64,000 bases of DNA from Plecoglossus altivelis (taxonomy: Eukaryota; Chordata; Actinopteri; Osmeriformes; Plecoglossidae): the NCBI GenBank assembly GCA_036571765.1, contig BROE01000001.1:8892961-8956960 (forward strand), given 5' to 3'. The notes beneath the pieces are model-generated. The model did no database searches, had not been told where the DNA came from, and saw nothing but the letters and a program-made list of their open reading frames with translations. How positions within the stretch are numbered: the stretch's first letter is position 1; each line of letters starts with the position of its first letter. Below, in pieces: positions 12,152 through 24,600 of the stretch. The position numbers and the translations under genes were made by a program.

Positions 12152-15100
12152 ATGCAACGCTGTTTAATATATGAAAAAACAATGGTACCCGAAAGCAGGA
12201 ACGGAGGAAGTTCTACCTTGAATAATAATAACTGCAAGAACAACACCAGGAGAAAGTTACTGGTCGGAGTGGATCTATTTTGTTTGTTTTTGGGTAAGTG
12301 CCTACAACACCAAACGATGTCTATTAAACGTTCAGCCATGATAGTCTTGGAGAAAGCGCACGAAGGTACTCGAAATTATTATTTAAATTAATTGGGTTTA
12401 TTAGTGTGCAACTGATCCTGATATGTTGATTTATAAATGGTCATGAATATCATCAGGTTATGTTGGATAGAAGCATTCACGACAGTCATAAAATTGAAGA
12501 ACATTAATGCCAATAGACAATCAGTCAAATCAAAGTACAGAGCAGATATATAATTTGTTTTCCTAATATTCAGATAACATTCAGAACAAATGCATACACG
12601 ATGTAGCCTTTGCATTATTATGAGTACGTTTGTCCGCGGTGCAACATGTCTTTGGCAAAGGGAAAAGGTAATTGGTAAATTGCTCCACGGAGGAATTTGT
12701 CTTGGGTCTCCACCCATACCTGTAATTCTGTTTTGGCTCTTTTCATATTTTCCAGAATGTCTAACATTCTTTCCTGACGATCAATCCAGGAATTCACTTG
12801 AAGACACATCTGGCTGAATGTGTGTGTGTGCGCGTGTGTGTGTTTGTGGAGTAATTAAAGGAAAGTGGTTAGAAGGTCAACCATATGTTCAGCCAAAGTT
12901 CTGTTTTCTGGTTTGTGTGTTCCTGCACTCATTGTACTTGACCTGGACTGTAGTCTCCAGATGGCTGCTCATAACTCATTTTAAAGCGTCTGTGTTGTAT
13001 CATATGAATGCTTACTTTAGGATATCATCACTATGCTACAAACGGTATATACAGTGAGTCATTTGCATAAAGGCCATGTTGTAAATAAGTAGTCTATTCT
13101 TTTACTGTGACAGGTCTTTAACCATCTCCTAGTTGATATCTATAAGAAACAAACTTCTTGTATATATTTTTATCTGCACATGTAAATATCAAAGATGTCA
13201 ATGCAGATCTTAAGAGGATTGTCAGAACGGATGTTTTGATTCAAAAGCATTTTCCACGCAGAGAGTGTTTTACTGTACTTGTGCCTACCTTCCCACAGAA
13301 AATGCCTGTCAACAAACCCACACTGTTTTGCTGGCTAAAGATGTGGTCTGAAGGGAATGACCTCAAGGAGGAAATAGTGGGCGAATGTTAGAGTAATCAC
13401 TAGCATCTCATTCTCCCACATGGGGTTTTCACTGCCTCCATATCGAGACACCACCAATCAGCAGGACCAAGAGAATCCTGCAGATCGGTTTCCTAATATT
13501 AATCGAACTGATTCATGTCGCTCTGGCCTTTTCCACTGGGCTGGTATTAGGGCTGTTTTTCTCTTCCTGGGCTAAGTGTTGAGGGATTAGTTTACCAGTA
13601 AGTCGTTGCAGGTGGGCTTAATGTTTAGGAGCTGGTCTCTGCATAATGTTCCCATTTAGCTTTGCTATTCTCACCAGAGAGCTTTAGCGAGCTTAATCAG
13701 GCACACTGGATTTTTCTTCGGGTACTTAAATATATAGATGGCATCATGTTTAAAAGGATTTAAGAAGCATAATTCTGTGCGTGAGATTTTCACCTTTCTC
13801 CCTCCCCTTAATCCAAGCAGGGGAACCATGAGGGCATAGGAACAGAGTTTGCAGTAGACCAGATAGACAGGGAGCAGTTTGTGTGGGAGCTACTGCCATG
13901 CACACGAGGGTGCAAGTAAAAACAACTGCATCTGTGTATACAGTGCGACTCCCTTCAATGTGTATACATTTATATGCCAGAGAGAGGGGGCAATGCCAGC
14001 ATGTGGAAAATGTGTGTCTGTTTATTTTAGTAGCAATGAGTGTTTTGACAAATACCTCAAATCATAGTGGAATATAATTCCATACAAGGTTCTATTTGCC
14101 TGCGGCAATGATTGTACTTTCCATAGTGGAATGAAGACCTTAAACTTATAAACGAATCCTTAAAACTATAGGCCAGACGAATAGTGCGTTTCAAGATTTT
14201 GAACCTGAGGATAACTTAATTGCTGCTATTTTCCGTTAGAGAAAGCACACACTCTACGTGTTTCCTAACCAACTCATCACATGCGTTTGGTTATACTGGT
14301 TCATCTCAGCACACGTTGAGAAAAACACTCTGAACAGGATGAGACCACCAATAATGTGATACTGGTGAAAAAAACCCTCCCTTCTTACTCCAGCCATGTA
14401 GGATTAGGAATGTTTACCATCTCTGTTTTCTTTGGGCTCAAGTGAGCTAATGCGTTAGACATACGCGTCCTGGCCTGTGTTGTTGTTGGCAGGGGGGCAC
14501 AGGTTCCCCCCGCACTGGGGAGCTGGAAGAGAGGAAGAGGCAAAGAAGGGAAATCCCAAGATGCTTTGCAGAATGCTGATGCTGCGCTGACGGGATGGCG
14601 TGAGCGGGAGGTCAGGGCAGCAGGGCAATCTGATTCCCCGGGAAAAAACAGGCCACGCCACGTCTCGGGTTACGCTGGGAGAATTTGCTCCCCATCAGCT
14701 GCTACAGGCTTTCTTAAAAGGATCAGCCCCCTGTACTCTCCCTCCCTTTCTACTGCTCCTGGCCCCTTGTGTTGGCTCGCAGACTGTCATAGTGTTTAAA
14801 GGCTGCTCGGTAAGGTCAGGACTCAAGGGTTTATGCTTTTCACATCCAGTGCTGAGCCTCCAGATCAGTCTTTTTCCACTGGCCTACATCAGCAGCCAGG
14901 CAGGCAGGCAGGCAGGCTAGAGGAGAGCTGCCAAGGCCAGAGCTGTGTGTGAGCACAGGGCCCCTCCCTCAGCAGGGGCAAGCCTGGGTCCAAACTGATC
15001 AGACGTGAAGGATTGGGTGCACTTATAGGATTTTGCCTGAGCTCGAATTCTGATACGTCTGGGCCTCCTTCATAACAGCCCCTGAGCATATTGTTGCTCA

Positions 15101-18100
15101 GTCAGGGATGTTTGTATGGTTTGTCGGTACGAAAGCAGTAATGTTAAAAATATGAATCCTTTGGCATGAATGAAGGGGGGGGGGGGGGGGGGCGTGGGTC
15201 TGTATTTTTTCCATCAGGAAGTGCTCTCCGCCTGTAACCTGAACCACTCCCAGCTGGGCCTTCAAAGGCCAGCCAGTGCAGAGCTGAAATGGGAGGGGGT
15301 GCATAGCGAGCCAATCAACACAGGCTCTTGTTTACATTTGATTTGAAGACATCAGTCCCCCCCCCCTTTCCCTGAGTACCCCCATGTTCCCCTCAGCAGC
15401 ACCCACCAGCATCCTGAACTGACCTCCTCAATACACCAGAGAGCTGGGGAGAGAGAGTCTAACAGATGTTTATTTTTGTCTGTGTTTGCATTTTGGAATG
15501 ACTCAAGGGGGTGACATCAAAGGGGTCCCACATCAGTTAAACGCTGCTTTGACGGGATGTTTAAAGGGTGTCTCATAAATGCTGTCAGTCGGAGACTGAC
15601 CTCTCTTGGGTCCCACTTTTCCACTTTTATTTGATGTTCTCTTTTGGTGTTTTTGCTGAAGGAAATTAAGCATGTCTTTTGGCTTGCATTCTCACTCCTA
15701 CAATTTTTTTCATATCATTTTGGCCTCCTCGTGTCAAGAGACACTAAACTGATTGGATAGAAGCACTCTTTAGACATCTGAAAGTTGGCCTTTGGATGGC
15801 ATAGCAGAAAGAGGCTGGTAGCTCTATGTTATTTCCACATTAGTAATTGGCCATGGATTCCTTCCCAGCTTTCTTGTGTGCTAGCTCACTCTGTTTGATG
15901 TCAGTCTGTGTTATTCTAAGCATAATGGGCTCTCTACAGTTCCTAACAATGATAAATCAGGTCGCTTCTTGGCTGCCATTCCAGAGTTTTTATATTGTTT
16001 ATTTTACTTTTTGGGTGTTGCAGTTATTGGAGGCAGTTTCTCTTGGGGCTTTGTTGTTGTTGTTGTTGTTGTTGTTGTGTGTGTGTGTGTGTGTGGGGTG
16101 TGTGTGTGTCACGACACTGCTGACGTCAGGTCTTCTGTGTCTGTGTGTACAGTGATGCTCATCGGCGTCTCTCTGCATAAGTGGCCCTACCCGCCATTCC
16201 AGAGAGGCTTCTTCTGTGACGACAGCAGCATCAGCCTGTCCTATAAGAACAGCACGGTGCCCACTGTAGCCCTGGTTACCGTGGGAATGACTGTGCCAGT
16301 GGCCTCCGTAAGTTTCAGTGTGGCACAGGTAGAGAGGACAGCCAGGGGACATATGCTGGCATGACCAATGACCAAGAAAACCTCTGCATCAATCAATCTG
16401 CCTAATTTGTGGATTTGCATAAATGAGCAAGGAATATAATGGGAATTTGCTTACGAATTTGTTTGTATTCAAAATTAAAAGATTTCAATAAACGGCTCAA
16501 ATCTGGTAAGGCAAAGGCAAGTAACTGGATCTTCAGTGAAGTTGCTGGAATGATGAGAGGGCAAAATAAGCATGGTCAAAATGTTCCCTGGCTGGCCTGC
16601 ACTGTGCACTGGGAACGCTCCCATGTAACCTATGACTGACCTCTTTCTCTCTCTCTTCTACACTCCCACTCTTTCTTGTTCCTCCTTCTCTCCCTGCCTC
16701 ACTGCTTTCCCACATAGCCGGCCTGCCTTTCCTCATCATAGAGACTAGTGCTGTTCAGCCCTACCGCCGGGGCTTTTACTGCGACGATGAGTCCATCAAG
16801 TACCCGGCCAAAAGGGGAGACACCATTAGCGATGCTGTGCTTTGTGCTGCTGGCATTCTTATTACCATCCTCTCTGTAAGTCACCTCACTAATATAACCT
16901 CACCTGACCACCATATGCTCACGTTCCAGCAATGTGCCACCATCTTCATTACCACAACCACCTGTGTGTCTACTAATGTTGTTAGCATACCTTGTGCTAT
17001 TTATTAACCACATGGGCTGACGCTGAATGGTAAGTACATTGAGAATGTGCCCTCTCAGTTGGAGGTCAAGTTCAAATTCATGATTGCATTTTCTACCTGT
17101 GAAGTGAAAATATTGCTTTTTGAAATAGAGAAACATAAGTAGACTTCTTTACTTAATATATGTTTTACTACATTGACTGATAAAATGGACTGCCTTGTTT
17201 ACCCGCTATAAGTTTGGACCCAGTGATGAAGTCTTAGCAGTATTCCACACTAGTTCTTGTTGAGAGGAATACTGTTTGGTGATCTTAAGATGGTTCCGAT
17301 GGTTATGGCATTTAGGAAAGCTGAGTTAGATCAGAGGAACGTCTACCATAACATTGACCAGGACTGTTGGTCTTCTGAGGGCTGACTCCATCCTGGAGAC
17401 AGCAGATATACTCATGGTGGTATATGGTTGAGGCAGTTTAGGCCACTTGGGTTTTCCTGGTGAGAAAGAGCTCACTGGTTCTGTGCTATTATGGTTGACG
17501 CAATGGTTGTTTGTTCAATCACAGGAACAGATGGGGCAATGTTGTGATGGAACGATCCCTTTTTCAAATTATTAATTTTTATAAACGTGACTTTAAGTTC
17601 CATGTTTTTTCCCTCAGGTCTTTTGGCTAGCAGTTATCTTTTTGGGTTGAGGAAACTAGCAGTAGGCCATTTAACGCTCTGCTGACTTAGATAAGGCTGA
17701 CAGAAGCTAGCTTAAAGACCACCCCTCTTAGAGGAGGCATTACAGAAACTTCCTAGGAAGAAATGGAAAAAAAACCCTAATTGAGTGTATGGGTACACGT
17801 GATCATTTGTGGAACGGCAGGCTTTTTATGAGACAAGCTGCGAGACAACCTCTTTCTCCCATGAATATGTCTGAGATACACTGTAACAGTTACACGTTCG
17901 AAAGGGTTGCCTCGTTCATTCACGTAGTTTATCTTCTTACGAAACGAGATCCAGATGTATTCTCTCTCCCGTGAAAGCAGCTGGGCTGGATCAGCCTGGC
18001 TCTAAAGGCCTGAATGGTGGAGGAAAAACACGTCTGCTATCAGCTTGTTAAATCTCCTAAAGGACTTTCCCCTCAATGTGTTTCTTTAAATGAGACCGGG

Positions 18101-20164
18101 ATTGTGTGCTGCCCCTCTGACAAGAATGTCAGATGAAACTGAGATACCAAAGAAAACCCCCTTGACATCCCTTGTGAAATCAGAGCCGTGTAGAATGTGA
18201 ACCGACTTGGTGGAAAACAAACGTGGCCCCCGATGTGCGTCTGACTGCCCGACTGACACAGTCTGGCAGCCAAAATCAGACACGTCGCCTAGCTCAGCTT
18301 TTCTCGTGATTAAAACCACAAGCGCCTTCCCCACCCTCCTTCTTGTTCTCTCACTTCTCCTCACTTCATTTCTTACCTTCTTTCTACTTCCTTTTCCTTC
18401 CACTCCTTCTCTTCCCCATACTCCCTTTACTTCACTACTTTGTCTTTCTATATACAATTCTATCAACTCCTACCCACCCCTTTTCCTCTCTCACACACCC
18501 TCTCCCCACTCCCTCTCCTCTCTCTCACTCCTTCTCTCCCATCCTCTCACTCACCCTTTCTCTGTTCTCCACCCTCCATCAACTCATCTTTCTACCTCTT
18601 GTCCTGTTGCCAGTTGCTTGCAGCCTGGAGGGGGTAGGGAACGCATCTGAGCTTGAACAGCTGTAGTGAGTTATGGTATCCATGGCCCCCCTAAGTATGC
18701 CCGGCATGTCAATCATAGAACTCAGACATTGGTTTATTTATCCACTTACTGAAACCTTTTGCATGTGCCCTTTCACAATAATCCGAAACCATTCTCAGCC
18801 ATATTGATTTACTCTGCCCATGTACTCTTTTTTATGATCTTTTACAAATGTATTGTACATGGGACTTGTATACAAAGAGAAACTTTGATTCAAATTCACG
18901 TCCTCTTATTTCTTTCCTCCACAAATGTTTAAACACAATTCAGATGTCTCCCTTTCTATTATTGCATAAGAGGGGCTCGCCAGTCTCACTATGATAAGGC
19001 AAAGAAAATGCTTTAGAGGTTAACAGGAGCAGTGTGTCTGTGGTGTATTCGGTACTGTAACCATTGACAACATGCAGTAGGACTAATGATGCTTCCTTTC
19101 TGGTCAGATTGTGATTGGGGAGAGCTACAGGATCCACTGTCTGAACCAGGGCTCCAAGTCCTTTGTGGGGAACCCCTACATCTCCGCCCTTTACAAGCAA
19201 GTGGGCGTGTTCATCTTCGGCTGCGCCATCAGTCAGTCGTTCACAGACATCGCTAAAGTGTCAGTGGGGCGCATGCGACCTCACTTCCTAGATGTTTGCA
19301 AGCCAGACTTCTCCACCATCAACTGTTCCCTGGGATACATAACAGAATACCAATGCCAGGGTCCTGAGAGCAAGGTCCAGGAGGCCAGGTATTACAGTCA
19401 GACTGAAGACATGGATGTGTGGATGGATTGATGACGATGGTCTCAATATTGTTTGAAATCTGTCGTCCACAGGAAGTCCTTTTTCTCAGGACATGCATCA
19501 TTCTCCATGTACACAATGCTGTATCTGGTGGTGAGTATGGCTTTTCACTCTCTCATACACACGCCTGCCTGTACTAGTCCTTTTACATTAATCCGACCCC
19601 TCTCTCCCACTCCGCTCAGTTCTACCTACAGTCGCGCTTCACCTGGCGTGGTGCCCGTCTCCTGCGGCCCCTCACCCAGTTCACCCTCATCATGATGTCT
19701 TTCTACACGGGCTTGTCTCGTGTGTCTGACCACAAGCACCACCCCACTGACATCCTGGCCGGCTTCACCCAGGGAGCCCTGGTGGCCTACTGCATTGTGA
19801 GTGCCCCACTGTACTTAGCATGCTTAGCGTCGGGTTCAGCTGGAAATGTCGCTCGTAAACATTATTACAGTCATTGTATCCAGATCTGGCGAGATGCACG
19901 ACTGCTCCACCTGTATGCATGTTAACACGCACATAGTGTGGCTACACTGTGGCTTCTCCAGATGTCATGATAATCAGGGACCCAGTTTTCCTTCAGATCT
20001 TTTATGGCCCTCTGTTCCTCTGTTCCTCCATACAGGTGTTCTTTGTGTCAGACCTCTTCAAGCCCAAAGGCAGGAGCTGTGCTCTACCTCCCACCCCTGT
20101 AAAGAAGGACATCAGTCCCACTGCAGACATCAGAGAGAGGAGCAACCATCTGACCATGGCATAG
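12152..20164 (+). CDS. PLPP3: Phospholipid phosphatase 3 (lipid phosphate phosphohydrolase)
   Basis: Main-form exons: 12152-12293, 16718-16875, 19108-19388, 19473-19530, 19620-19796 and 20036-20164 (TAG), giving 314 residues (human about 311). The enzyme is a six-pass plasma-membrane ecto-phosphatase that dephosphorylates lysophosphatidate, sphingosine-1-phosphate and related lipids. All three catalytic motifs of the family are present: C1 with K150 and R157-P158 (KVSVGRMRP), C2 with S199-G200-H201, and C3 with S246-R247, H253 and D257 (SRVSDHKHHPTD). The N-terminus (MVPESRNGGS) and DLFCLFLG first membrane segment are PLPP3-like rather than PLPP1/2-like. The human integrin-type RGD before C2 is replaced by Q-G-P at 184-186, whereas R80-G81-D82 occurs in the first outer loop. 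A second, alternative exon 2 lies at 16153-16307 (separate entry). Confidence 0.95.
15175..15192. repeat. Poly-G tract (18 G)
   Basis: Eighteen consecutive G residues in PLPP3 intron 1. The length is likely to be unstable in sequencing and assembly. Confidence 0.95.
16051..16109. repeat. Compound (TTG)n(TG)n microsatellite before the alternative PLPP3 exon
   Basis: About nine TTG units run directly into about nine TG units, then a short GGGG break and further TG units. The tract ends about 40 bases before the acceptor (16151-16152) of the alternative exon 2, on the transcribed-sense strand, so it appears as UG repeats in the pre-mRNA. Confidence 0.9.
16153..16307 (+). CDS. PLPP3: PLPP3 alternative exon 2 (PLPP1-like, probably mutually exclusive)
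   Basis: An open 155-base segment with acceptor AG at 16151-16152 and donor GTAAGT at 16308. Joined to exon 1 it starts in the right phase and ends at phase 0, exactly like the standard exon 2 at 16718-16875 (158 bases). It encodes VMLIGVSLHKWPYPPFQRGF and then FCDDSSIS, a segment homologous to the QPYRRGFYCDDESIK part of the standard exon. Exon 2 variants of this kind (beginning near a PFQRGFFC motif) are known for PLPP1. It replaces the end of membrane segment 1, the first outer loop and part of segment 2, leaving the catalytic motifs untouched. Including both exons would keep neither phase nor topology (155 nt is not a multiple of three), which is why mutual exclusion is inferred. Confidence 0.8.
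16876..19107 (+). other. PLPP3 intron 2 (non-coding)
   Basis: No exon is supported in this 2.2 kb intron. It includes a striking C/T-rich stretch from about 18315 to 18600 (separate entry). Confidence 0.6.
18315..18600. repeat. Long polypyrimidine tract in PLPP3 intron 2
   Basis: Nearly 290 bases that are overwhelmingly C and T, with imperfect CTC/TCC/CAC motifs. The long open frames across it on both strands are products of this composition and not genes. Confidence 0.8.
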
Positions 20165-21683
20165 TGGTCCCTATGCCAGGTGCCGCACGTTGAACTGATC
20201 ACTATAATGACTGGCCAATAACTGGAGAAGATAGTCTAATCCATTATGTTGACTGGCACAATCAAAACTATCTGCAATGTCATGGTTCAGACCCATTTGG
20301 AACTGTGAAAAGCTTACATTGGAAAGAAGCAGAGCGTCAGTCGTGTCCATGTGGCTCACATGGTTCCCCATCTCATCTGACTTCTGAATGTGAAGGCGCT
20401 TGGGGAACACCCCTATGTCCTTCCTGCGTAGGGAATATTATTCCATCCGAATTTGGTTGGTTCAGTCACCCTTCTATACAAGACAACGGGTAGATGATAG
20501 CTGACAATGCAGTTCCGCAAGTCATGCTATGGCTAGACCTCTGAAGTGAAGTGAGAGAGTGAAGAGACAGCTGTGCCTTGGAACTGTGGTGCACAAGCTC
20601 TCTCTGGCCTTTGGCAGCCAACCATGGAGACTGCTACTACTGTGTGCCTGACACACAAACACACTAACAAAAAAAAGACAAATTCCTTAATTAAGGGAAG
20701 GATGTTTTTTTTTCAATTTTGTTTTGTTCGTCAGATATGAGGAACCTTTTGTACATTTCAGCTGCAGCACTATATCCTAACACAGTATTGATCGTCACCA
20801 CTTGAATTAACTGAAGTGAAGCTTTTGGAAGGCTTCGTACAAAGCAAGCTTTTTGGTATTTTCCAATGTAATTTTGTAAAGAAGTGTATGAAGGGTTTTG
20901 AATAGGTACAGTAGATGGAGAGTACTGTTCAGATTGGGATGTTGGAGGTGGGCTTCCTTCTGCTGGCTGGGATGAGCCCCCACAGAGCCTTTTAATGAAG
21001 TGACTGTCTGTTGTGTGTGCCCGATGAGTGCTCACAAATGTTAAGTCAGAGAGACTGTGTGTGATGTGATTGTGTGTGTGTATGGGGGGATGCATGTGTG
21101 CGTGTATTCTTGTCTGTTTGTGTGTCAGTAAATTCTGTGTCATATGTTTTACCTTACATGTGTTTGTTTGTAGGCCTCGGTGCATGTGCGTGCACATGTC
21201 TGTTTTTGAAATGTCTCAGGTTGAAGACAGGGAATAGGAGACCGCTTCAACAGACACATAATAAACCAGAAAAACTGTGGAATAATAATGTCACACTACT
21301 TCAGAATTCACATAGATAACCTGTGCAGATGAGATAAAAAAAATCCCTGTGACAATATACAGTATCCTATCAAGCTGTTTGTACTACATAAGCAACCTGT
21401 TTTATTTTTAGTGATTTTTTTTTGATAATTTATGTATCAGAAAAGTATGTACAATATCATAAATATCCACTATAAATTTGACATTAAGACCTGTGTAAAT
21501 GTCCAAGTGCTGCTTACAGAAACATTGATTGACAGATGTCATGCAGTGAAATAACGTATCTGTATCAACGTTTCATTAGATAGCTTCCTAGAAGACAGAT
21601 AAGTACACAGATGTTAAAATCTCTTTTTTTAAATGAAAATGTAAGCCAGATATATATCAAACATGATGTGCTTTTTGAATAAA
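20165..21683 (+). other. PLPP3: PLPP3 3' UTR
   Basis: About 1.5 kb from the stop codon to a poly(A) signal AATAAA at 21678-21683, AT-rich in its distal half. A minus-strand ORF at 20691-21197 crosses a CA/GT-rich part and is not believed. The boundary is inferred from the signal only. Confidence 0.6.
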
Positions 21684-24600
21684 AAAAAACGTACTTTATT
21701 TCCAACTGTTGGTCTTTCTTTTGACTTGAGAAGAATTAAAGGCAAAGTTCATTGGGTCTCTGTTCCCCTTCCTCCAGCCCTGCGTGCGATGGAGGGATCT
21801 GGGTGGGGAGCTGTGGTTCTTGAGCGGTCCCTGCTGCACTTCCTGTGGGGAAATGGTCCACATTCCAGATCTTAACCTGTGTCCCTCATGACACTCTGGA
21901 ATAATACAGAGAATGATTGGTGAGTATGCCAGAGTGGCATCTACAGAGCACAGATTAGGGAGGGTAGCGTACAACAGTCTGTGGGACTCCAATGTATTCG
22001 AAAGACTCTATACTCTGAATGGAAGGTTGGATGAAGTTACTCTCATTAACATTTCAGAATCATATATCCACTGGGGCTGAAGGGGATATTCTATTCTTAG
22101 CATTACCCTCCAATGTGGTGGCCAAGCTTACTGTGGATTTGGCAGTGTAGTAATGCCGGGTGCTTAGGTGATTATTCAGCAGCTATAAGCTGGAAATCAT
22201 GCTTGTTTATGAACAACAACAATTTCCAAATGGTTTAATCATCTCAACAGGTCAATATTGCAGGAGTTGTATATATTGTATGAAGGTACACGTAGATCTC
22301 CCTTTATCTTATTTTCCACTCCCTCTTCTCTCTATTTCTCTTTATCTCTCTCTTTATCTCTCTGTGTCTCTTGCACTCACTTCTATATCTGTCTAAACAA
22401 CAGCAGAGGTTTTCCAAGCCAAACCTGGACCGCTCTCTGTGATCAAATGTAAGCAGATGCAAGACCAAAGATGACCAGATCTTAACCTGATGTTTCTAAA
22501 CAACATCTCTGGTTGCGGTTTGATTTAACTGTAACTTCAGTTTAGGCTCAACATCCTTATCTCAACTCACAAATAGAAAAGGTTTTGAAATCGAAAGCAA
22601 TCTTGAACCTTTTGGTTGGAAAAGTAGTTTGAGCAACATTCTGGAGTTTGTTTAGACATACGTTTTTCTGTTCTCTGAATGTCAGAGTCTCAAAAACACA
22701 GTTTTACTGGATTTCATGAGGAGTTTTTTCCAGCTGAGAGAACTTAGTATGCTGTTCAACAGCCGTGTTGCGCAATCTAATAATGGCATTCCTTTTATGT
22801 TCTTTAGAAGCAAGTTTTTCCATTTTCCCACAACAACTTAGCACTTGCAAAAAAAGTCTGCTATTCAACCTCACTGCACTTGAAGCATTCCTCACATGCA
22901 CTTGGCTCTCTGGCACTGTTGTGGTTGCTTAGAAGTCAACTTGATTGAAGTGACAACACACTGTATGTATTTTCCTTGTTTGTTAGTGTAAAGGGCCTCG
23001 GCCTGCATTGCTGTGCTTCAATAATGCACACGTGCTAGAAATTAGGCGCCTGTTTTGTTTCCCCCTCACACAAACAAACAAGACTTAGCAAGAGACTTTG
23101 AGACATACTTGGACTTGAATTTTTACAATGTATGAGCTGTCATTTTGGCAGTTGATTTGACGTCTTTTCAATTTTGAATGTGGAACATGTTACAGTCGTT
23201 ACAAAAGGTGCCTTATTCGTCATCGCTAAAGATAGCCGGTGAACAAAATGGAAAGTAAAAGACCAAGTAGCCTAGTTGACAGAGCTATGTATTAAGTTTA
23301 GGACCATTCTTTTCCTTTTAAGGTCTGATACCACCTGACATTATGAGCTTTTGACGCTGAGGTCACTCCTCCCCTTAGCGACAGAGGGGAGATGTTGAAA
23401 GGAAAGGAGACACACCCACCAGTGTCCTGGTTGGTATTTGACCACTTAATTATAAATTGAAAGGTCACTCTTTTGTCTGCCACTGAGTAATGAATTTCAG
23501 TACAATCGTTGGGCTGCTCAAAAGCATATGCGCATACACGCACACACTGACAAGGAGTTTACCGCTGTCGAAGCTTCATGTGAATATTCACTCCTCTACC
23601 AGGCCTACGCCCACGTACTAGAAAAACTCAGTTCATCAACATCTCCATATCAGCATGGATATATAAATAAGATGCCCTAAAGTCAGATACCAGGGTGGAC
23701 TCTGAGGTTTGGGCCTGCAGCTGTAACTCATTCTGTCTCCTCTCCTTTGTCAGTAGAGAATGTAAACACTGGGGGAGAGTAACTCCCTTCTATCTGAATC
23801 TTTCCTCCAGTCGATACTCAGCTAAAACATGCCCCTTCTGACCACAAGCTTAAATGTTTAACTACTAAACGTGTGATGAGAACTAACTATGGTTAGACTG
23901 ATTGTAATGGCAGGCTCTGTTTACACTGTTGGGCTACCTAGTGGGAGATGTCCAGGCTAATGTAAACATGTAGGCTGAGGGCTGCGTACGGAGACTGTCC
24001 TTGCATCACAAGGACTAAAACTTACGAGAGAACTTGCTGTTGCAGGGAGTCAGAGGGCGGATAACCAGTGGTAACCATCAATAACATTGCTACGACCTTC
24101 CTGATAGTAAATACATTAATCACCATGTAGCAAAGCACAACAGAAAAGCAGAAAGTACATTTGTGGGTTCTTTAATTAGTGCTTTTCATTTTCTGTTCCT
24201 GTTATCTATTCCTAATGTAGCAGCACACTGTAATATTTCACAAAAATCCTTTGAAACTGTTTCACACAGAACAGAACCCCCAACCCCCCTGGGGAGACAG
24301 ACCCCGACCCAGCCCCTCTGGTCGACTTCCAAGCCCAAATCCCAAGGCCTTTCTCCCCCTGCTTTACTTTCTCTGCTGAGGAATTTCAACAAATTACCTC
24401 CATATGTGTAAGAAGGAGCCCCATGGGAAAAGCTCCAAGAAGAATATATTGCTGACTGAACACAAACATTGACTTCATCAAACAGCGCAGCTCTGATGTT
24501 CTCCATATGGTCACCTGGCCCTGCTAAGCCTTTACTGACAGCATAGCTGCATCGTACCAACAGAGCGTCTGTCTGATCAACCTGGCAGCATCTAGCAGGA

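Larger units (their letters stand above)
12294..16152 (+). other. PLPP3 intron 1 (long, non-coding)
   Basis: This 3.9 kb intron contains no exon I can support. It holds an 18-base G run (15175-15192) and a TTG/TG repeat near its end. Regulatory elements are possible but cannot be identified by reading. Confidence 0.6.

Noticed and set aside
15969..16364. 131-codon ORF taken as an independent gene
   Set aside because: Only the part from 16153 to 16307 is coding-like (PLPP3 alternative exon); the rest is microsatellite and intron read-through.
18207..18666. Overlapping ORFs of 107-147 codons on both strands
   Set aside because: Produced by the stop-poor polypyrimidine tract in PLPP3 intron 2.
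20691..21197. 168-codon minus-strand ORF
   Set aside because: Lies in the PLPP3 3' UTR; the His/Thr-rich part (THTHNHIT-like) is the translation of a GT/CA-rich stretch.
24186..24560. 124-codon minus-strand ORF in the PLPP3-CIMAP2 spacer
   Set aside because: No similarity or supporting splice structure; best regarded as chance.
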